NCBI GenBank assembly: GCA_036925085.1
Contig: JAUPFP010000149.1
Location: 81,228 to 145,227, forward strand
Source: Brachycybe producta
Lineage: Eukaryota > Arthropoda > Diplopoda > Playtdesmida > Andrognathidae
DNA length: 64,000 nt
Direction of reading: 5' to 3'
Shown: positions 59,757 through 64,000 of the stretch, piece by piece
Layout: each line of letters opens with the position of its first letter
Position numbering within the stretch: the stretch's first letter is position 1
Program-made: the position numbers and the translations under genes
The notes under the pieces: model-generated
What the model was told of the DNA's origin: nothing
Database searches by the model: none
The model's input: the letters and a program-made list of their open reading frames with translations, nothing else

Positions 59757-62700
59757 ACTTCAATTTCAACTTCAATTTCAACTTCAATTTCAACTTCATT
59801 TTCAACTTCAATTTCAACTTCAATTTCAACTTCAATTTCAACTTCAATTTCAACTTCAATTTCAACTTCAATTTCAACTTCAATTTCAAACTTAACTTCA
59901 ACTTCAACTTTACATTCAAGTTCAACTTCAAATTTAACTTCAACTTCAACTTTAACCTTAACCTTAACTTAAACTTAAACTTCAATTTTAACTTCAATTT
60001 CAACTTCAATTTCAACTTCAATTTCAACTTCAACTTCAACTTCAATTTCAACTTCAATTTCAACTTCAATTTCAACTTCAATTTCAACTTCAATTTCAAA
60101 CTTAACTTCACTTCAACTTTACATTCAAGTTCAACTTCAAATTTAACTTCAACTTCAACTTTAACTTCAACTTTAACTTCCAACTTCAACTTAAAATTCA
60201 ATTTTAACTTCAATTTCAACTTCAGTTTCAACTTCAATTTTAACTTCAATTTCAACTTCAAATTCAACTTCAATTTCAACTTCAATTTCAACTTCAATTT
60301 CAACTTCAATTTCAACTTCAATTTCAACTTCAATTTCAACTTCATTTTCAACTTCAATTTCAACTTCAATTTCAACTTAAATTTCAACTTCAATTTCAAC
60401 TTCAATTTCAACTTCAATTTCAACTTCAGTTTCAACTTCAATTTTAACTTCAATTTCAACTTCAATTTCAACTTCAATTTCAACTTCAATTTCAACTTCA
60501 ATTTCAACTTCAATTTCAACTTCAATTTCAACTTCAATTTCAACTTCAATTTCAACTTCAATTTCAACTTCATTTTCAACTTCAATTTCAACTTAAATTT
60601 CAACTTAAATTTCAACTTCAATTTCAACTTCAATTTCAACTTCAATTTCAACTTCAGTTTCAACTTCAATTTTAACTTCAATTTCAACTTCAATTTCAAC
60701 TTCAATTTCAACCTTCAATTTCAACTTCAATTTCAACTTCAATTTCAACTTCAATTTCAACTTCAATTTCAACTTCAATTACAACTTCTATTTCAACTTC
60801 AATTTCAACTTCAATTTCAACTTCAATTTCAACTTCATTTTCAACTTCAATTTCAACTTCAATTTCAACTTCAATTTCAACTTCAATTTCAACTTCAATT
60901 TCAACTTCAATTTTCAACTTCAATTTCAAACTTAACTTCAACTTCAACTTTACATTCAAGTTCAACTTCAAATTTAACTTCAACTTCAACTTTAACCTTA
61001 ACCTTAACTTAAACTTAAAACTTCAATTTTAACTTCAATTTCAACTTCAATTTCAACTTCAATTTCAACTTCAACTTCAACTTCAATTTCAACTTCAATT
61101 TCAACTTCAATTTCAACTTCAATTTCAACTTCAATTTCAAACTTAACTTCAACTTCAACTTTACATTCAAGTTCAACTTCAAATTTAACTTCAACTTCAA
61201 CTTTAACTTCAACTTTAACTTCAACCTTCAACTTAAAATTCAATTTTAACTTCAATTTCAACTTCAGTTTCAACTTCAATTTTAACTTCAATTTCAACTT
61301 CAAATTCAACTTCAATTTCAACTTCAATTTCAACTTTAATTTCAACTTCAATTTCAACTTCAATTTCAACTTCATTTTCAACTTCAATTTCAACTTCAAT
61401 TTCAACTTAAATTTCAACTTCAATTTCAAATTCAATTTCAACTTCAATTTCAACTTCAGTTTCAACTTCAATTTTAACTTCAATTTCAACTTCAATTTCA
61501 ACTTCAATTTCAACTTCAATTTCAACTTCAATTTCAACTTCAATTTCAACTTCAATTTCAACTTCAATTTCAACTTCAATTTCAACTTCAATTTCAACTT
61601 CAATTTCAACTTCAATTTCAACTTCAATTTCAACTTCAATTTCAATGTCGACTTCAAGTTCAATGTCAATTTCAATTTCAAACTTAACTTCAACTTCAAC
61701 TTTACGTTCAAGTTCAACTTCAAATTTAACTTCAACTTCAATTTTAACTTCAACTTCAACTTAAACTTCAATTTTAACTTCAATTTTAACTTCAAATTCA
61801 ACTTCAATTTCAACTTCAATTTCAACTTCAAATTCAACTTCAACTTCAACTTTAACCTTAACCTTAACTTAAACTTAAACTTCAATTTTAACTTCAATTT
61901 CAGCTTCAATTTCAACATCAATTTCAACTTCAATTTTAACTTCAATATCAACTTTGATTTCAATTTCGACTTCAATTTCAACTTCGATTTCAACTTCAAT
62001 ATCAACTTCAATTTCAACTTCAATTTCAACTTCAACTTCAACTTCAATTTTAACATCAATTTCAACTTCAATTTTAACTTCAATTTCAACTTCAATTACA
62101 ACTTCAATTTCAACTTCAGTTTCAACTTCAATTTTAACTTCAATTTCAACTTCAATTTCAACTTCAATTTCAACTTCAATTTCAACTTCAATTTCAACTT
62201 CAATTTCAACTTCAATTTCAACTTCAATTTCAACTTTAATTTCAACTTCCACTTCAATTTCAAACTTAACTTCAACTTCAACTTAACTTCAACTTCAACT
62301 TTAACTTCACTTTCAAGTTCAACTTCAAACTGAACTTCAACTTCAACTTTAAATTCAATTAAACTTAAACTTCAATTTCAACTTCAAATTCAACTTCAAC
62401 TTCAACTTCAATTTCAACTTCAATTTCAACTTCAATTCAACTTCAATTTCAACTTCAATTTCAACTTCAATTTCAACTTCAAACTTCAATTTTGACATCA
62501 ATTTCAACTTCAATTTTAACTTCAATTTCAACTTCAATTACAACTTCAATTTCAACTTCAGTTTCAACTTCAATTTTAACTTCAATTTCAACTTCAATTT
62601 CAACTTCAATTTCAACTTCAATTTCAACTTCAATTTCAACTTCAATTTCAACTTCAATTTCAACTTCAATTTCAACTTCAATTTCAACTTCCACTTCAAT

Positions 62701-64000
62701 TTCAAACTTAACTTCAACTTCAACTTAACTTCAACTTCAACTTTAACTTCACTTTCAAGTTCAACTTCAAATTGAACTTCAACTTCAACTTTAACTTCAA
62801 TTAAACTTAAACTTCAATTTCAACTTCAAATTCAACTTCAACTTCAACTTCAATTTCAACTTCAATTTCAACTTCAATTTCAACTTCAATTTCAAACTTA
62901 ACTTCAACTTCAACTTTACATTCAAGTTCAACTTCAAATTTAACTTCAACTTCAACTTTAACTTCAACTTCAACTTAAAATTCAATTTTAACTTCAATTT
63001 TAACTTCAAATTCAACTTCAATTTCAACTTCAATTTCAACTTCAAATTCAACTTCAACTTCAACTTTAACCTTAACCTTAACTTAAACTTAAACTTCAAT
63101 TTTAACTTCAATTTCAACTTCAATTTCAACTTCAATTTCAACTTCAACTTCAACTTCAATTTCAACTTCAATTTCAACTTCAATTTCAACTTCAATTTCA
63201 ACTTCAATTTCAAACTTAACTTCAACTTCAACTTTACATTTCAAGTTCAACTTCAAATTTAACTTCAACTTCAACTTTAACTTCAACTTCAACTTAAAAT
63301 TCAATTTTAACTTCAATTTCAACTTCAGTTTCAACTTCAATTTTAACTTCAATTTCAACTTCAAATTCAACTTCAATTTCAACTTCAATTTCAACTTCAA
63401 TTTCAACTTCAATTTCAACTTCAATTTCAACTTCAATTTCAACTTCATTTTCAACTTCAATTTCAACTTAAATTTCAACTTAAATTTCAACTTCAATTTC
63501 AACTTCAATTTCAACTTCAATTTCAACTTCAGTTTCAACTTCAATTTTAACTTCAATTTCAACTTCAATTTCAACTTCAATTTCAACTTCAATTTCAACT
63601 TCAATTTCAACTTCAATTTCAACTTCAATTTCAACTTCAATTTCAACTTCAATTTCACTTCTATTTCAACTTCAATTTCAACTTCAATTTCAACTTCAGT
63701 TTCAACTTCAATTTTAACTTCAATTTCAACTTCAATTTCAACTTAAATTTCAACTTAAATTTCAACTTCAATTTCAACTTCCAATTTCAACTTCAATTTC
63801 AACTTCAGTTTCAACTTCAATTTTAACTTCAATTTCAACTTCAATTTCAACTTCAATTTCAACTTCAATTTCAACTTCAATTTCAACTTCAATTTCAACT
63901 TCAATTTCAACTTCAATTTCAACTTCAATTTCAACTTCAATTTCAACTTCAATTTCAACTTCAATTTCAACTTCAATTTCAACTTCAATTTCAACTTCAA
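59757..64000 (-). repeat. Inverted satellite block, right arm of the large inverted duplication
   Basis: The sequence is the GAAGTT/GAAATT satellite read on the minus strand. It matches 41316-45555 cassette by cassette in reverse order. Differences are chiefly single-base gains or losses (for example near 60111, 60181, 60713, 61018, 61226, 63241, 63657 and 63781), plus a rearranged patch near 62370-62480. The GTCGAC cassette appears at 61646-61651. It runs off the window end. No gene is present. Confidence 0.92.

Noticed and set aside
45555-59757. Head-to-head telomere fusion
   Set aside because: Both G-rich blocks have the G-rich strand on the same strand; a fusion would show a switch to the C-rich strand.

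Overview
The window is eukaryotic, and most likely from an animal. It is dominated by tens of kilobases of hexamer-based satellite DNA and a telomere-like G-rich array. One 4.75-kb GC-rich island carries the only credible protein-coding gene; its splice-like sites and AATAAA signal are eukaryotic. No bacterial gene organisation, tRNA, rRNA or CRISPR was seen. The species cannot be named from the sequence.

Layout. (1) 1-36548: satellite built from GAAGTT and GAAATT hexamers, nearly free of C on the + strand, with recurring diagnostic cassettes and nested higher-order duplications (about 420, 743, 922, 1512, 1600, 1960 and 7000-9400 bp). (2) 36549-41300: the island, flanked by AAGTT on both sides, with a minus-strand reading frame of about 1269 codons, an AATAAA signal, a 132-bp tandem repeat and very many hairpins. 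(3) 41301 to about 50700: the same satellite, in the same orientation, with a direct duplication of about 4.57 kb. (4) 50700-51900: degenerating satellite. (5) 51900-52600: GGGGTT/GGGTTT-type block. (6) 52600-52665: a short non-repeat segment with a 13-G run. (7) 52665-59650: about 7 kb of GGATTA/GGATTG telomere-like repeats. (8) 59650-59756: short junction. (9) 59757-64000: the satellite in inverted orientation.

The strongest large-scale signal is an inverted duplication. Bases 59757-64000 are the reverse complement of about 41316-45555, with paired coordinates summing to about 105315, and the arms share a private variant. The window stops about 15 bp before the mirror position of the island edge, so an inverted second copy of the island may begin just outside it.

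The strongest local signal is that the island is saturated with perfect short-loop inverted repeats, in both its coding and non-coding parts. It looks like an inserted mobile element or element-derived gene coding for a long, mostly disordered, basic, gag-like protein with an unrecognised C-terminal domain. I found no reverse transcriptase, integrase or transposase. The long Lys-Leu, Glu-Val, Ser-Thr and Asn-Phe reading frames across the satellites follow from the 6-bp period and are not genes.
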